DNA from: Limisphaerales bacterium | Lineage (GTDB): Bacteria; Verrucomicrobiota; Verrucomicrobiia; Limisphaerales; AAA164-E04 | Length of the DNA stretch: 64,000 nucleotides | Assembly: GCA_024761205.1 (NCBI GenBank) | Contig: JAMASS010000004.1 | Span: 310,001 to 374,000, forward strand | Direction: 5' to 3' | Shown here: piece after piece, positions 47,857-58,546 of the stretch | Layout: each line of letters begins with the position of its first letter | Position numbering within the stretch: position 1 is the stretch's first letter | Made by a program: the position numbers and the translations under genes | The notes under the pieces: generated by a model | Told to the model about the DNA's origin: nothing | Database searches by the model: none | The model's input: the letters and a program-made list of their open reading frames with translations, nothing else

Positions 47857-49251
47857 ATGCCAGAAACAAAGGCCAATGCCTTACCTCCGCAGCTTCGCGA
47901 ACAGTTTGACAAAGCGAAGCAGGCCTTTAATCGTAACAATTTAGACTACGCAGTCACCCTGCTGGAAAACGTGCTCAGGCAGAAACCCTCGTGCTACGAA
48001 GCCCGTGAAGCCCTGCGGGCCTCTCAGGTCAAACGACACGGCGGGAAGAAAGGCTTTTTAAAAAAGATGTTGGGCACAGCCAGCGGCTCGTCCACCCTAG
48101 CCAAAGCACAGATCGCTCTTCGGACCAATCCCGTTGAAGCTTTGGCTGCCTGCGAATCGATTCTCTCGAGCGATCCGAACAGCGTTCTCGCCCACAAAAC
48201 ACTCGCACAGGCGGCCATGGCTTGTGAATTCCCACGTACGGCGGTGCTGTCCCTTGAGATAGCTTACCGGAGCTTACCTCTCGACAAGGATACGGCACTG
48301 AGACTATCCGAAGCCCTGATCGCTACTGGCAATACACCTCGAGCGGAGGACATTCTCAAGAAGTCAGCCGCGGAACATCGCAACGATCCCGAGGTCCTTC
48401 AGGCGCTCAAGGATGCGACCGCTAAACGCACACTCGGCGAAGGTGGCTATGAAAAAATCACCGAGAGCGCCGGCTCTTTCCGCGATATCCTCAAAGATGA
48501 GGAGGAAGCGGTCCGGCTTGAAGACCAAGACAAGCAGGTGAAGTCAGAGAGCTCGATCCAGCGGCTCGCTGAAGAATACAAAAGAAAACTCGCCAACGAT
48601 CCGGAAGATTTGAAACTCGTTCACCAACTCGCGGATCTTTATCGGAAGGCGGGCGATTTTCAGCAAGCTCTCTCCCTTTTCGAGCAGTTAGCGGCCTCGG
48701 ACCAAGGCGCCAACCTCGACTTGCACCAAGTCATTACTGAGCTCAAGCTCGAGCAGTTCGATGCGGACATCGCGCAACTGGATCCTGCCAGTGACACTTA
48801 CGAAGCCGAGTATCAGGAAATTCTACGCTGCAAGGAGGCCTTTGAGTTTGAAAACTGCATGGCCCTCGCCAGCCGCTTTCCCACAGACCTCAGCCTTCGT
48901 CTGAAACTGGGCCAACATTTTCTCAAACAAGGCAAGCTTACCAAGGCAATCAAAGAGTTTCAGCGAGCCCAAGGCAACGCCCATATCAAAACGCATGCAC
49001 AGCGATTGCTCGCCGAGTGCTTTAGTCGCCGAAGCATGCTTGATCTCGCAGAGCGCACGCTCAAATCGGCGATCAAAGAAAAGGCGATGTTCGACGACGA
49101 AAAGAAGGAACTCCTCTATGACCTAGGAATCGTCCTTGAAAAAAGCGCCAAAGGAGGCGAAGCGATCGAGCAATTCAAATTAATCTTTGAAGTCGATATC
49201 GACTTCAAAGATGTGGCTGAAAGAGTTGATCGCTACTACTCGAATCCTTGA
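47857..49251 (+). CDS. Tetratricopeptide-repeat protein
   Basis: 464 residues, no signal peptide, so probably cytoplasmic. TPR-like helices occur at about 14-45 (FDKAKQAFNRNNLDYAVTLL), at 85-170 (ALRTNPVEALAACESILSSD), in the middle (LKLVHQLADLYRKAGDFQQA) and at the C-terminus (LSLRLKLGQHFLKQGKLTKA, LAERTLKSAIKEKAMFDDEK). A central acidic linker lies near 210-235. This type of protein, of unknown role, is common in Verrucomicrobiota and serves in protein-protein assembly in general. It stands between a tRNA and a convergent polyprenyl-synthase gene. Confidence 0.8.
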   Translation: MPETKANALPPQLREQFDKAKQAFNRNNLDYAVTLLENVLRQKPSCYEAREALRASQVKRHGGKKGFLKKMLGTASGSSTLAKAQIALRTNPVEALAACESILSSDPNSVLAHKTLAQAAMACEFPRTAVLSLEIAYRSLPLDKDTALRLSEALIATGNTPRAEDILKKSAAEHRNDPEVLQALKDATAKRTLGEGGYEKITESAGSFRDILKDEEEAVRLEDQDKQVKSESSIQRLAEEYKRKLANDPEDLKLVHQLADLYRKAGDFQQALSLFEQLAASDQGANLDLHQVITELKLEQFDADIAQLDPASDTYEAEYQEILRCKEAFEFENCMALASRFPTDLSLRLKLGQHFLKQGKLTKAIKEFQRAQGNAHIKTHAQRLLAECFSRRSMLDLAERTLKSAIKEKAMFDDEKKELLYDLGIVLEKSAKGGEAIEQFKLIFEVDIDFKDVAERVDRYYSNP

Positions 49252-49416
49252 GGTGCCGCAACGCTGTTAGGTCGTTGGAATGCGGTAACCTCGTTGTCGC
49301 TCTGGTTGTGGGAAACCCGAAAAAACGACGGTGATTTTCTATAAGTCGCAGACGATGGCAACTGCGCTGCCGCACTCCAAAGGCTGGAGCCAGGACAAAA
49401 GCCAACCTAGCCTATC

Positions 49417-50346
49417 TTAACGATCACGCTCCAGGAGATAGGCCGCCAAGGCATTCAAAGCCGCTGTTCGACGTTTGGGAAAGGCTTCAAGGGCTTTGAA
49501 CGCTCGACCAGTAAGTTGCCGAGCAATGGTGCGAGACTTTTCCAAGCCAACGATGCTGGGATAAGTCGCTTTGGCAGCGGACTGATCCTTTCCAGCCGTC
49601 TTTCCTAATTGTTCCGTACTCTGTGTGACATCCAGGATGTCATCAATCACCTGGAAGGCGAGCCCAACATGATAGCCGAAATCCGTCAGAGCCTTCAATT
49701 GCTTAGGCGTGCAATTGGCACTCATCCCACCGAGCCGAACCGAACAGCACAACAGTGCAGAAGTTTTACGCTCATGGATGTACTTCAACTCCACGCGAGA
49801 CAAATCACAACTCTCACCCTCGAGGTCGGCAACTTGACCAGCTATGAGTTGCTTAGAGCCCGCGGTCACCGCAATTTCTCGAACAATGGCTTGGTGGTCA
49901 TATCGCGGCCAGGCATCACAGCCGGCCGCCAGCTCAAATGCATGAGTCAGTAACGCATCACCGGCAAGGATCGCGATCCCCTCCCCGTAGACCTTATGAT
50001 TGGTGGGATTCCCTCGCCGCAAATCGTCGTCATCCATCGCTGGCAAGTCATCGTGAATCAACGAATAGGTGTGAATGCATTCGACCGCGCATGCCAAGGG
50101 CAACGCAGCCTCGTGGTTGCCACCACAGGCTTCCGCAGCAGCCAAACAAAGCATCGGACGCAGTCGTTTTCCGCCTGCAAAAATCGAATAACGCATCGAT
50201 TCATGAAGCGTCCTCGGCTTAGCCTTCGCCGGAGGTAACAGTCGATCTAGTCCCATGTTCACAATCCGACCGCATCGATCTAGATAATTCTTGAGATCGA
50301 AATCCGCAGGCCGCCCATTCACAATGTGTTGGGAAGAAACAACCAT
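49417..50346 (-). CDS. ispA: Polyprenyl diphosphate synthase (farnesyl/geranylgeranyl type)
   Basis: 309 residues from the Met at 50346 (MVVSSQHIVNGRPADFDLKN); the open frame begins at 50469 but its first 41 residues lack conservation. The first Asp-rich motif is D99-D100-x4-D105 in LIHDDLPAMDDDDLRRG, the second is DDILD in FQVIDDILDVT. FAGGKRLRPML and GKTAGKDQSAAKATYPS fit IspA-type short-chain synthases. It condenses isopentenyl diphosphate with dimethylallyl or geranyl diphosphate to make quinone and carrier-lipid precursors. The usual neighbours xseB and dxs are absent here. Product length cannot be decided from the motif alone. Confidence 0.92.
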   Translation of the reverse strand: MVVSSQHIVNGRPADFDLKNYLDRCGRIVNMGLDRLLPPAKAKPRTLHESMRYSIFAGGKRLRPMLCLAAAEACGGNHEAALPLACAVECIHTYSLIHDDLPAMDDDDLRRGNPTNHKVYGEGIAILAGDALLTHAFELAAGCDAWPRYDHQAIVREIAVTAGSKQLIAGQVADLEGESCDLSRVELKYIHERKTSALLCCSVRLGGMSANCTPKQLKALTDFGYHVGLAFQVIDDILDVTQSTEQLGKTAGKDQSAAKATYPSIVGLEKSRTIARQLTGRAFKALEAFPKRRTAALNALAAYLLERDR

Positions 50347-50469
50347 CCCGGGGTTTTTACAAAACAGCCATTCCCTCGGCAAGGTAACTTTGGGAATTAA
50401 GCGTGGGGCTCCATGTTTTGCTTCTTCGATCTTCGGGGCGAGGCTTCCTTGGGATTTTGCCGATTTCAT

Positions 50470-51778
50470 GACCTCCTTGCTGGCGGATGGATTTATCCCC
50501 GCCGCAGGCTAGGCGTTGAACCGCTCCGAGGCGGACTCACCGGATTCGGGCGGCCCCCGCCCGCTTCATCTTGCAAGCGAGCGGCAAGGAGGCTGATCCG
50601 TCGCCTTTTTCCTTGCCGTCGCGAGGGCTCCTGGACTTGGCGGCTTTGGAATGGTTCGCGGGCCCTTGATCTCGCGGCTCGGCATTCAATCCCCCCCCGA
50701 GAACCTCCCGGCGGCGGTGGCGTAGCCGGGGAATTCGCGCTCGGAGGTCCTCCCCAAGCCAGTCATCTCCCCGGCCTCAAGCAGTCGCCAAGAATAAGGC
50801 TGACAACGCCCGCCGCGTCAAGAATCGCGCCAACCAAGGCGCTAGGCGGACGGATCCTTGAAGCGCCCGACTGGTGCGGATGACCAAGCGGAGATCGATC
50901 CATGAACGTAAAGGCGCCGACCGTTTCATTTTTGTTTTCGCTCGTGCAACGGTCAGGAAAATAAAAATGTGCGGTGCCAAATGCTTAATTCTCAAACGTT
51001 TGGTGCGCACTGGGATTCGTTCTCGCGATTGGCTTGGTTGCAACGGCCATTGAGGCGAAGGAGCCCAGCGTTTGCGCGAAGTTCGATTTTCCGATCAGTT
51101 CAAGAACGATGTCTCGTATCTCTTTCTTCGTGAATCCGTTACGATTTTTTTGGTTTCGTATCGGGAAGGTTCGGATTGGGTGAATCTGGTCGTGGAGCGA
51201 TTCGGCGATCAGGTAGTTTTCCAGAGGGTTGCGAGCTTGTCAGGAAGGCCACGGTTTGCACCGTTCATTGTTCGCTCGTTCCTCAAACGATTGACGATTC
51301 ATCCAGTGACATTGGGCTGGAAGAGAGTCTTTCCGAAGCCGGTTTAAGGTGGTGTCGCGGTGGTCATCGTCAGCCGCTGTGGTCGCCAGGTGTGTGTTCA
51401 GACGCGGTTCATCTCGGAGGAAAGTAAGGATTCAGTCTTTTCAGCGATTTCGGAAGCGCTGGCTCCGGACCGCTGCGAAAATTGCCCTCATCAAGAACCA
51501 GCCTTGATGCCTTAAGTTGGACTGCATCTAATCGACAATGTGGCCGGGACGTATCGGGTATTTAGAGTGGGGACTGGCTCTCTTTTGTATTCTGCTGGGC
51601 GGAGGCTTTTTTGTTTATGGCATCCTACGTCCGCGAAGCGGGAGCGGGTGACGCCCCATGGGTTGGCTCAGTCGTTTGTGGTCGCAACTGTGCGGAGATG
51701 TGTGGCGCCTACTCAAACGGCATGGGGTTCTTCCTGCCTGGTGGCGACCGAAACTGAGAAAGCGCTTTAGGGGTGCAA
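50470..51778. other. Gene-poor stretch upstream of lhr end
   Basis: 1.3 kb without a recognisable gene. The plus strand has a frame at 51072-51347 (SYLFLRESVTIFLVSYREGS) with moderate coding character and a later short frame (VCVQTRFISEESKDSVFSAI) near 51390-51510, possibly parts of a decayed gene. A 37-codon frame at 51538-51651 encodes one hydrophobic helix (ALFCILLGGGFFVYGI) and ends ILRPRSGSG; it could be a small membrane protein, but no clear ribosome binding site precedes it. 50500-50770 is GC-rich with a run of eight C. Confidence 0.35.
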
Positions 51779-54700
51779 CTAATGGACCGGGGCTCGATAC
51801 AGTGAAATTCGGTCGGGCTCAGCGACGGTTTCGAATTGTGAGCGTAACAGTTTCAGGTAAGGGCTTTTGGTGGCTAGTTGCTGGTTGATGGTTTCGATTG
51901 TCAGACGGGAGACCGGTTGGAATGATCGATTGAGGAGATGGTTCAGGAATCCACACGCTTGCGGTAGGCTGGGATCATTGGCTTCAACAAGGATCGTCAT
52001 CTTGCGTGCTTGACGTTCAGAGATGATCAATAGATCGGAACCACGAAAGACGAGGTGGTTTCCGGGGACTCGCTTGGGGAATTTTTTTCTGAATTTTGGG
52101 AGACTGATGCCGCAGAGAGAAATTGGGTCGCTTGCATTGATCCAATAGATGGCATCTTCGGGAAGAGCGCCGCTTAACCGTCGGATTGTGCTCTCTGTGG
52201 TGAATTGGGGGCCAGGGATTCCGGTGAAGAAGTAACCAGAGATTAATTCACCGCTATACTCCATCAGGCGCATGCTGCGAAAGAGCGTTTTCCATGAGAA
52301 TTCCGGGCTCTCCTTCCAGAGCAGTTCGCGGAAGAGGATGCCATAGCGATCGAGAAGGACGCGAACCCGATCTTTTTTGATTTCCTCAAGTTCGATGCCC
52401 TCTTGTGGCGATTTCGGCTTGGGAACCAAGTACCAATTTCCTTGGGTCGGCTGAGAGCCGCGCCATTTGGAGAGCGTGGATCGAGTGGGGCGGGTCAAGG
52501 CGCGGCCACGGTTTAGATTCGGTTGGATGCTGAGTGAAGAAACCTTGAAACGATTAAGGATTCCATGACGCAGGGTGGCAAAACGATCGTTGGACAGTTC
52601 ACCGTTCCACGTTCCTTCCCAGAGGCGGTCGGAGAGCTCGGTTGGTGCGAGGTGGGTGGTCTTCAGTAGTTGCTTGAATTCGTATTTGCCACTCGGGTCG
52701 GGGAGCAAATTCCGTGAGGGTACTTTGGTGCTCGGATCGCTGGGGGCAGAGGCACCTAGCTGCAATTCGTCTTCGTATGCAAACAGGATTTCTTCTTTAC
52801 CGGTTCCGCCCCAGAGGATTCGCGCTTCGTGAAGTTCCGGGTCCAACTGTTTCGGATCGTACGACCGAATGCGTGCCGGCAGGATTTCGGTCTCCCATAG
52901 ACGACAACTTGTAGGATAAAAGACTAGTTGGTTGATACGTTCGATGAGGTTGTCTTGGTTGCCGCCACCGGTTGCCGCCAATCCATGATGCTGGGCCAGG
53001 AACAATCCGAGCTTTTCGGAAGGGAGCGGCGTCAATTCAGGCGCGGCTGCACGGCGTTTGAGGCGTAAGAGAATCTCTAGATTTTCTGCATCGCAGTACT
53101 GAAGTTCGTCAGTATCGGATTGCAGCTGACCGGCAATCAGCATGTGTTCATTGGCTAGTCTTTCGAGGGGCAGTGTAATATTTGAGACGCCGACCAGAGC
53201 GGCAAGTGTTTTGGCCGAGACGGGGCCGTGATATCGAAGCCATTCGGCGATGAACGGATCCGGTTCCAATGGTTGGATATCGGACCGGGTGACTACCGGA
53301 ATTTCGAGGATCCACTCTAAAGCCGGACTCATCGACTCGATCGCCAGTGATTCCTCCCGCCACACAGAATCGCGAATTCGCTCCAAAATGGTTTGATGGA
53401 CGATGAGATTGGGGGATGAGGAAGAAGTGGTACGGCGTCTAATTTGATCTGCGATTGGGCTGAGTGCTTCCTTTGTGCTTAGTTTGTGATCCCGTTGCAT
53501 GCCGCTCATGAGTTCGAGCCACTCGTTCTCCGGGATGATTAAACGATCTTTAAGCCACTCACTGAGTTCGGTGGCTGAGTCCGGTGAATAGCCTTGGGTT
53601 AAGCGTTTTCGTTTTAGTTGAAATTCATTGATGACATCGCCGGGAATTTGCGGGCGGAGGGCTTCGTTGCTGACGATCTCTTGAAGGAGGCTTTGGCTGA
53701 CTGAGGGTTTCCCTTGGTGGCGGCTGGTGTCTGAGCGATACATGTAGTCGTTAATCTGACGCCAAGCGACTGAGCGTGACATGGGGCTAGGTTGATGCGT
53801 ATGAGCCTGGCTCCAAGTCACGGCACCGTTCTCCAAATCTGCGAGCCGGGCCACTAGGTTGGGTAAGTCAAATTCATCATGAAGGCAGGTGCGCCAGGTT
53901 TCGAGGGTGATGGGAAAGTCCGGATATTTGGAAACGGCGTCAAAGAGTTTCTGCGAACGCAGGCGGCTCATCCAGAGGGGGAGACGTTCGTTAAATTTTC
54001 GTTTGGAGATGAGCAGTGCTCGGCCGGCACATTCGCGAAATCGTGCGGCAAAGAAACCTGAAGACTCCAAGCGGCAGCGAAGTAGCTCCTCCACGTTGCT
54101 CGAGGAGACCATGCCGAGCAGGGAGTCGGCTTCGATCTTGTGGGGGAGGATGAGGGCGATGCAATCGTTGTCGGGATGAATCTCAATGGCCTGATTAAAC
54201 CGGCGCTTCCAGGCGGCGCCCAGAGCCATTGCGTAGGGGCGATTGATTTTGCCGCCCCAAAGCGTGTGCAAAATAACTTGATTGCCGGGGACCGATCCCG
54301 GTCCCGTGGCGGTGATTTCGACCAGCAAGTGATGGCGGTGGGGGAGGTCCCTTTGGGTGTGGCGCTTCTGAGCTTTAAGGTGCTTGGTCAGTGCCTTGGC
54401 CGTATTAGGATCCAATCTCTTCTCTTTTCTTAGTTTCTTTTCGAAGTCCGGTTGCTCCAGCGATTCGTTGATCGCTTCGAGGTACTCGGCGATCTTTTCC
54501 GAGAAATGGAAACTGCGATTTAAGTCGTCAGCCCGCCAAAAAGGAATGCTAGGCACCTTGGGGCTGGCGGGCGAGACGAGTACGTCATTGTGCGTAATGC
54601 GGTCGATGCGCCAGTGCTGTGTGCCTAGGGTCAGGGTTTGGCCGATTGCGGCTTCCCAAACATATTCCTCATCAAGTTCGCCGATGCGGGCTTGGGACTC

Positions 54701-56287
54701 CGCATATCGCAGGTGGTAGTAGCCACGATTGGGGATCACGCCGCTATTTAGGTAGAGGCGTTGCAAGGTGCCTTGGCGAAGACTCAAGAGACCGGTTTTC
54801 ACATTGACGCCGATCAACGGACGCAGTTCGGGAATTCTGCTGTCGGCGAATTTGCCCAGTAGCATATTGATGGCGAGGTCAAAGTGGGACTGCTTTAAGT
54901 TCCGATAGCTGTGGCTAGACCGAACGGCATGGAACAGGGAATCACGGGTCCAGGATGCCGTCGCGATCATTGAGATCAGAATTTGGGGCAGCAGGTCCAG
55001 GGGCGCCTCAATGAGATGAGTGGCTTCAATGGCGCGGTCATTGACCGCCTCTAGCATGGTTATCCCTTCGATAAAGTCCCGAGAGTGGGTCGTGATTAAG
55101 CGGCCGCGGCTGACTTGACCGACGCCGTGCCCACTCCGCCCGAGGCGTTGGATGGTGGAGGCGACGCTTGAAGGGCATTGAGCGAGAATCACTTCGTCGA
55201 GTTGGCCGATGTCGATTCCCAATTCGAGCGAATTGGTGGCCACAATGGCTTTGAGCTCGCCCGCTTTGAGCCGTTGTTCGACCTCAAGGCGGATCTCGTG
55301 CGCGAGCGAACCGTGATGCGCGTAGGCGATGAGTTCGGGCTCGCCTGAGTTGATCAGGAGCGTCAGTTTTTCACAGAGTGCGCGGTTGTTGGTGAAGATG
55401 AGTGTCGAGCGGTTCTTGGCGATGATTCGCTTACATTCGTTGGCGACCGGTTTCCAGATGCTCTCTTGCGGCGGCGTTTCGGTGGATTCATCGGGAAAAC
55501 ACATGGTCAGGGCGTAAGCCTTTTTCATTCGCGAACGGACGATCTGAACGGGCCGTGGGACATAGGTTGGCGAATTCAGATCGCCCCGGAGTTCGAAGCC
55601 GCCGATGAATTCCGCTACGCGTTCGATGGGATTGACGGTCGCCGAGAGGGCAATTCTTTGGTGTTCGCCTCCTTGGAGTGAAAGGCGTTCTACTGCGCTC
55701 ATCAAGTAGACGCCACGCTTTGAATCCACCAAGGCATGGATTTCGTCAAGGATCACTGTTTTGAGTGACTTCAGTGTCGTGCAGGCAGATCGGGAGCTGA
55801 GGATCAGATTGAGACTTTCGGGCGTGGTGATGAGAATCTCAGGCGGATGGCGGACCATGCGTCGCCGGTCCGCTTGTGGTGTGTCGCCGCTTCGGGTCAA
55901 GACGCGGATTTCGGGAAAGGCGAGGTTGGCTGCGGTGAAGTGCTTCTTTAGTTCTTGCAGTGGTTGTAGCAGATTGCGTTGGATATCGTTGTTGAGAGCT
56001 TTGAGCGGGGAGACGTAGAGCACTTGGGTGGTGCCTGATGGCCAATTGCCTGTTGCGAGCTGGTTGATCGTCCAAAGAAATGCGGTGAGCGTTTTGCCAC
56101 TACCGGTTGGGGCGGTAATTAGGAGGTGTTCTCCGTTGGCAATGTGCGGCCAGGACCGTCTCTGAATATCCGTTGCTGACTGGAATCGTTGCTCAAACCA
56201 GCGTTGCAGCTCGGGGTGAAATTGTCCGAGAGCTGGCGTTGCGGAGGTTTGGTTTTTGTTCCGAGTAGCGCTGGATTGCTTCATCAT
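51779..56287 (-). CDS. lhr: Lhr-family DEAD/DEAH helicase
   Basis: 1502 residues, matching long Lhr (about 1500). Helicase motifs: APTGSGKT (59-66), DEIHALVDSKRG (181-192), SAT (215-217) and the C-terminal RecA domain with IVATNSLELGIDIGQLDEVI and RLGRSGHGVGQVSRG. The Lhr-core winged-helix and beta-barrel region follows, and the last ~600 residues form the extended C-terminal domain. Lhr is an ATP-dependent 3'-to-5' DNA/RNA helicase linked to repair. An adjacent second Met (56284) is an equal start. No nuclease or ligase partner, often next to Lhr-core proteins, is present. Confidence 0.95.
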   Translation of the reverse strand: MMKQSSATRNKNQTSATPALGQFHPELQRWFEQRFQSATDIQRRSWPHIANGEHLLITAPTGSGKTLTAFLWTINQLATGNWPSGTTQVLYVSPLKALNNDIQRNLLQPLQELKKHFTAANLAFPEIRVLTRSGDTPQADRRRMVRHPPEILITTPESLNLILSSRSACTTLKSLKTVILDEIHALVDSKRGVYLMSAVERLSLQGGEHQRIALSATVNPIERVAEFIGGFELRGDLNSPTYVPRPVQIVRSRMKKAYALTMCFPDESTETPPQESIWKPVANECKRIIAKNRSTLIFTNNRALCEKLTLLINSGEPELIAYAHHGSLAHEIRLEVEQRLKAGELKAIVATNSLELGIDIGQLDEVILAQCPSSVASTIQRLGRSGHGVGQVSRGRLITTHSRDFIEGITMLEAVNDRAIEATHLIEAPLDLLPQILISMIATASWTRDSLFHAVRSSHSYRNLKQSHFDLAINMLLGKFADSRIPELRPLIGVNVKTGLLSLRQGTLQRLYLNSGVIPNRGYYHLRYAESQARIGELDEEYVWEAAIGQTLTLGTQHWRIDRITHNDVLVSPASPKVPSIPFWRADDLNRSFHFSEKIAEYLEAINESLEQPDFEKKLRKEKRLDPNTAKALTKHLKAQKRHTQRDLPHRHHLLVEITATGPGSVPGNQVILHTLWGGKINRPYAMALGAAWKRRFNQAIEIHPDNDCIALILPHKIEADSLLGMVSSSNVEELLRCRLESSGFFAARFRECAGRALLISKRKFNERLPLWMSRLRSQKLFDAVSKYPDFPITLETWRTCLHDEFDLPNLVARLADLENGAVTWSQAHTHQPSPMSRSVAWRQINDYMYRSDTSRHQGKPSVSQSLLQEIVSNEALRPQIPGDVINEFQLKRKRLTQGYSPDSATELSEWLKDRLIIPENEWLELMSGMQRDHKLSTKEALSPIADQIRRRTTSSSSPNLIVHQTILERIRDSVWREESLAIESMSPALEWILEIPVVTRSDIQPLEPDPFIAEWLRYHGPVSAKTLAALVGVSNITLPLERLANEHMLIAGQLQSDTDELQYCDAENLEILLRLKRRAAAPELTPLPSEKLGLFLAQHHGLAATGGGNQDNLIERINQLVFYPTSCRLWETEILPARIRSYDPKQLDPELHEARILWGGTGKEEILFAYEDELQLGASAPSDPSTKVPSRNLLPDPSGKYEFKQLLKTTHLAPTELSDRLWEGTWNGELSNDRFATLRHGILNRFKVSSLSIQPNLNRGRALTRPTRSTLSKWRGSQPTQGNWYLVPKPKSPQEGIELEEIKKDRVRVLLDRYGILFRELLWKESPEFSWKTLFRSMRLMEYSGELISGYFFTGIPGPQFTTESTIRRLSGALPEDAIYWINASDPISLCGISLPKFRKKFPKRVPGNHLVFRGSDLLIISERQARKMTILVEANDPSLPQACGFLNHLLNRSFQPVSRLTIETINQQLATKSPYLKLLRSQFETVAEPDRISLYRAPVH

Positions 56288-56659
56288 TGCGCGTGTGATC
56301 CGCTGTCGGCGGGTGGAGACAGGTTTGGATATTCTACTCGAATCGTCGAGGATTCTTCTTTCGCCTCTTGGCTCTTTGCCGGAATGCGGGATTGGTTTTA
56401 TTCAACCTTGGCGAATTCATGGGTCGATGAGGCGGTTGAGCGGAATGAGGATCAGCGCGCATAAACCAGTACCAATCCGATAATTATGGGATAGTCGAGG
56501 CTGAGAGAGCTTTGGATGAAAAAACGTCGATACCGGGGATTTGAAAGAGGTTCTCCGCTACAAAGGAGCCGGTCAGGGGGTCCGCAAGTGATGCAGTGGC
56601 TCGCTCCCGATCAAAGGGGCCGCCGGGCGCTAGACGCACGAGAGCGAAGGCTAGAAAGC
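56288..56659. other. Intergenic, nothing identifiable
   Basis: About 370 bases between lhr and the oppA remnant. Only short chance frames are seen on either strand. The lhr promoter should lie here. Confidence 0.5.
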
Positions 56660-57090
56660 TCATGGGGTGCGACCAATCGTTCGAATCGGATGTTCAGCGC
56701 GAATGTTGGGGTAGACACCCGCGACCTTCTCCGGGTGAGATTACTCCATCATTGCGTAGAAATAGAGAAGGATAATGGGTGCTTCCTGGTTCACGAGGAA
56801 CTCTTCTGCTTGTCATAAGAGCTGCAGGCGACTTCGGCCATCGACTCCGGAGTTGGGCTCTTCGAGCAGGGCGTCATAGGCGGCATGAGACCGACCGGTC
56901 CGATTATTTTCACTGCCCGATTCGAACGCCTTGAGAAATGTTTGGGGGTCCAGGTAGTCACCTAGCCAGATGCTCCGAGAGACGCCAGCTCTTTGGCTTG
57001 TACAGGATTGTAGGCGATCCCTTTGAGTGGTTCGTGGTTCAGGATTCCGCCGGGAGGCACGAAATGCTGCGCAATCTGGTCAGCCGAATG
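56660..57090 (-). pseudogene. Peptide ABC transporter substrate-binding protein (OppA) remnant
   Basis: Minus-strand pieces in OppA order: SADQIAQHFVPPGGILNHEP and GIAYNPVQAKELASLGASG, then after a frameshift LGDYLDPQTFLKAFESGSEN with NRTGRSHAAYDALLEEPNSG, a stop, then QAEEFLVNQEAPIILLYFYA, and finally EKVAGVYPNIRAEHPIRTIG before the stop at 56660. These are conserved blocks of the C-terminal third of SBP_bac_5 proteins, which bind oligopeptides in the periplasm for ABC import. The N-terminal two thirds are missing, and the rest has three interruptions. Confidence 0.82.
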
Positions 57091-57191
57091 CGATCATAGA
57101 GCCGCCAAAGACTGAGTTGATAGGCCCTGCTGCTTGAGAGACTCTCGCCTCTGCCTCTTTAGCACCGAGATGGCGCACGCGAAAACACGGT

Positions 57192-57222
57192 AAAAAAGCA
57201 CCCAGTGGAGTTCGGGGTGCTT
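57192..57222 (-). terminator. Terminator of the pgk-tpiA-secG operon
   Basis: On the minus strand AAGCACCC pairs with GGGTGCTT around an 11-base loop, followed by TTTTA. It starts about 25 bases after the secG stop. Confidence 0.9.
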
Positions 57223-57247
57223 GCGAACCCGTAAATGACTAACTGAA

Positions 57248-57724
57248 TCAGTTATTCGGATTCGGCTTGGTAGCCGGTGTTGGTTTCGGCGGTGTCTCCG
57301 CAGCTTCACCCTCTGGCTGATTGGCTTCGGCAGAGGCGCCGGTCTCTCCGGTTTCCGGTTCGGTGCCAGATGGGGTAACCGTCGGCGGTTCGGTCGGCGC
57401 GGGCTCTGTTGCCGGCGTTGTTGGGGTTTTGGCGGCTTGCCGTGCGGCTTCTTGCTTCAACAGTCGATCGCCCAGGTTCGAACGATAGGCATTCAGAGCT
57501 GATAGGGCGAGGGCGAGGGCGAGGAAGATGCCGGCGCAGTATTTCGTAATCTGCGCGAGTGGCGTGCTGGCACCAGCGCCAAAAATGGCTTCTGCCGTGC
57601 CCCCGCCAAACGCTAGTCCGGCGCCGGCGTCTTTTTTGGGCAATTGCACCAGGATCAGGACCATGAGTATGGCACAGATGACCACGAGGATGAAGGTGAG
57701 GAATCCAATGACGAGGCTTAACAT
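57248..57724 (-). CDS. secG: Preprotein translocase subunit SecG
   Basis: 158 residues. The conserved part (1-85) has two membrane helices and the SecG signature: LSLVIGFLTFILVVICAILM, then LVQLPKKDAGAGLAFGGGTA and LAQITKYCAGIFLALALALS. The remaining 70 residues are a Pro/Thr/Glu-rich low-complexity tail, much longer than the tail of E. coli SecG (110 residues in total). SecG assists SecYE in protein export. It lies 12 bases downstream of tpiA and is the last gene of the operon. Confidence 0.93.
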   Translation of the reverse strand: MLSLVIGFLTFILVVICAILMVLILVQLPKKDAGAGLAFGGGTAEAIFGAGASTPLAQITKYCAGIFLALALALSALNAYRSNLGDRLLKQEAARQAAKTPTTPATEPAPTEPPTVTPSGTEPETGETGASAEANQPEGEAAETPPKPTPATKPNPNN

Positions 57725-57736
57725 GATATTTGGCGG

Positions 57737-58501
<765 letters not shown>

Positions 58502-58546
58502 CCTGTTCTGGCTAATGTCTAGTGATGTCCGGTGGTGTGTCCGAGG

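Noticed and set aside
50690-50700. Run of eight C as a phase-variation tract
   Set aside because: It lies in a stretch with no recognisable coding frame, so there is nothing for it to switch.
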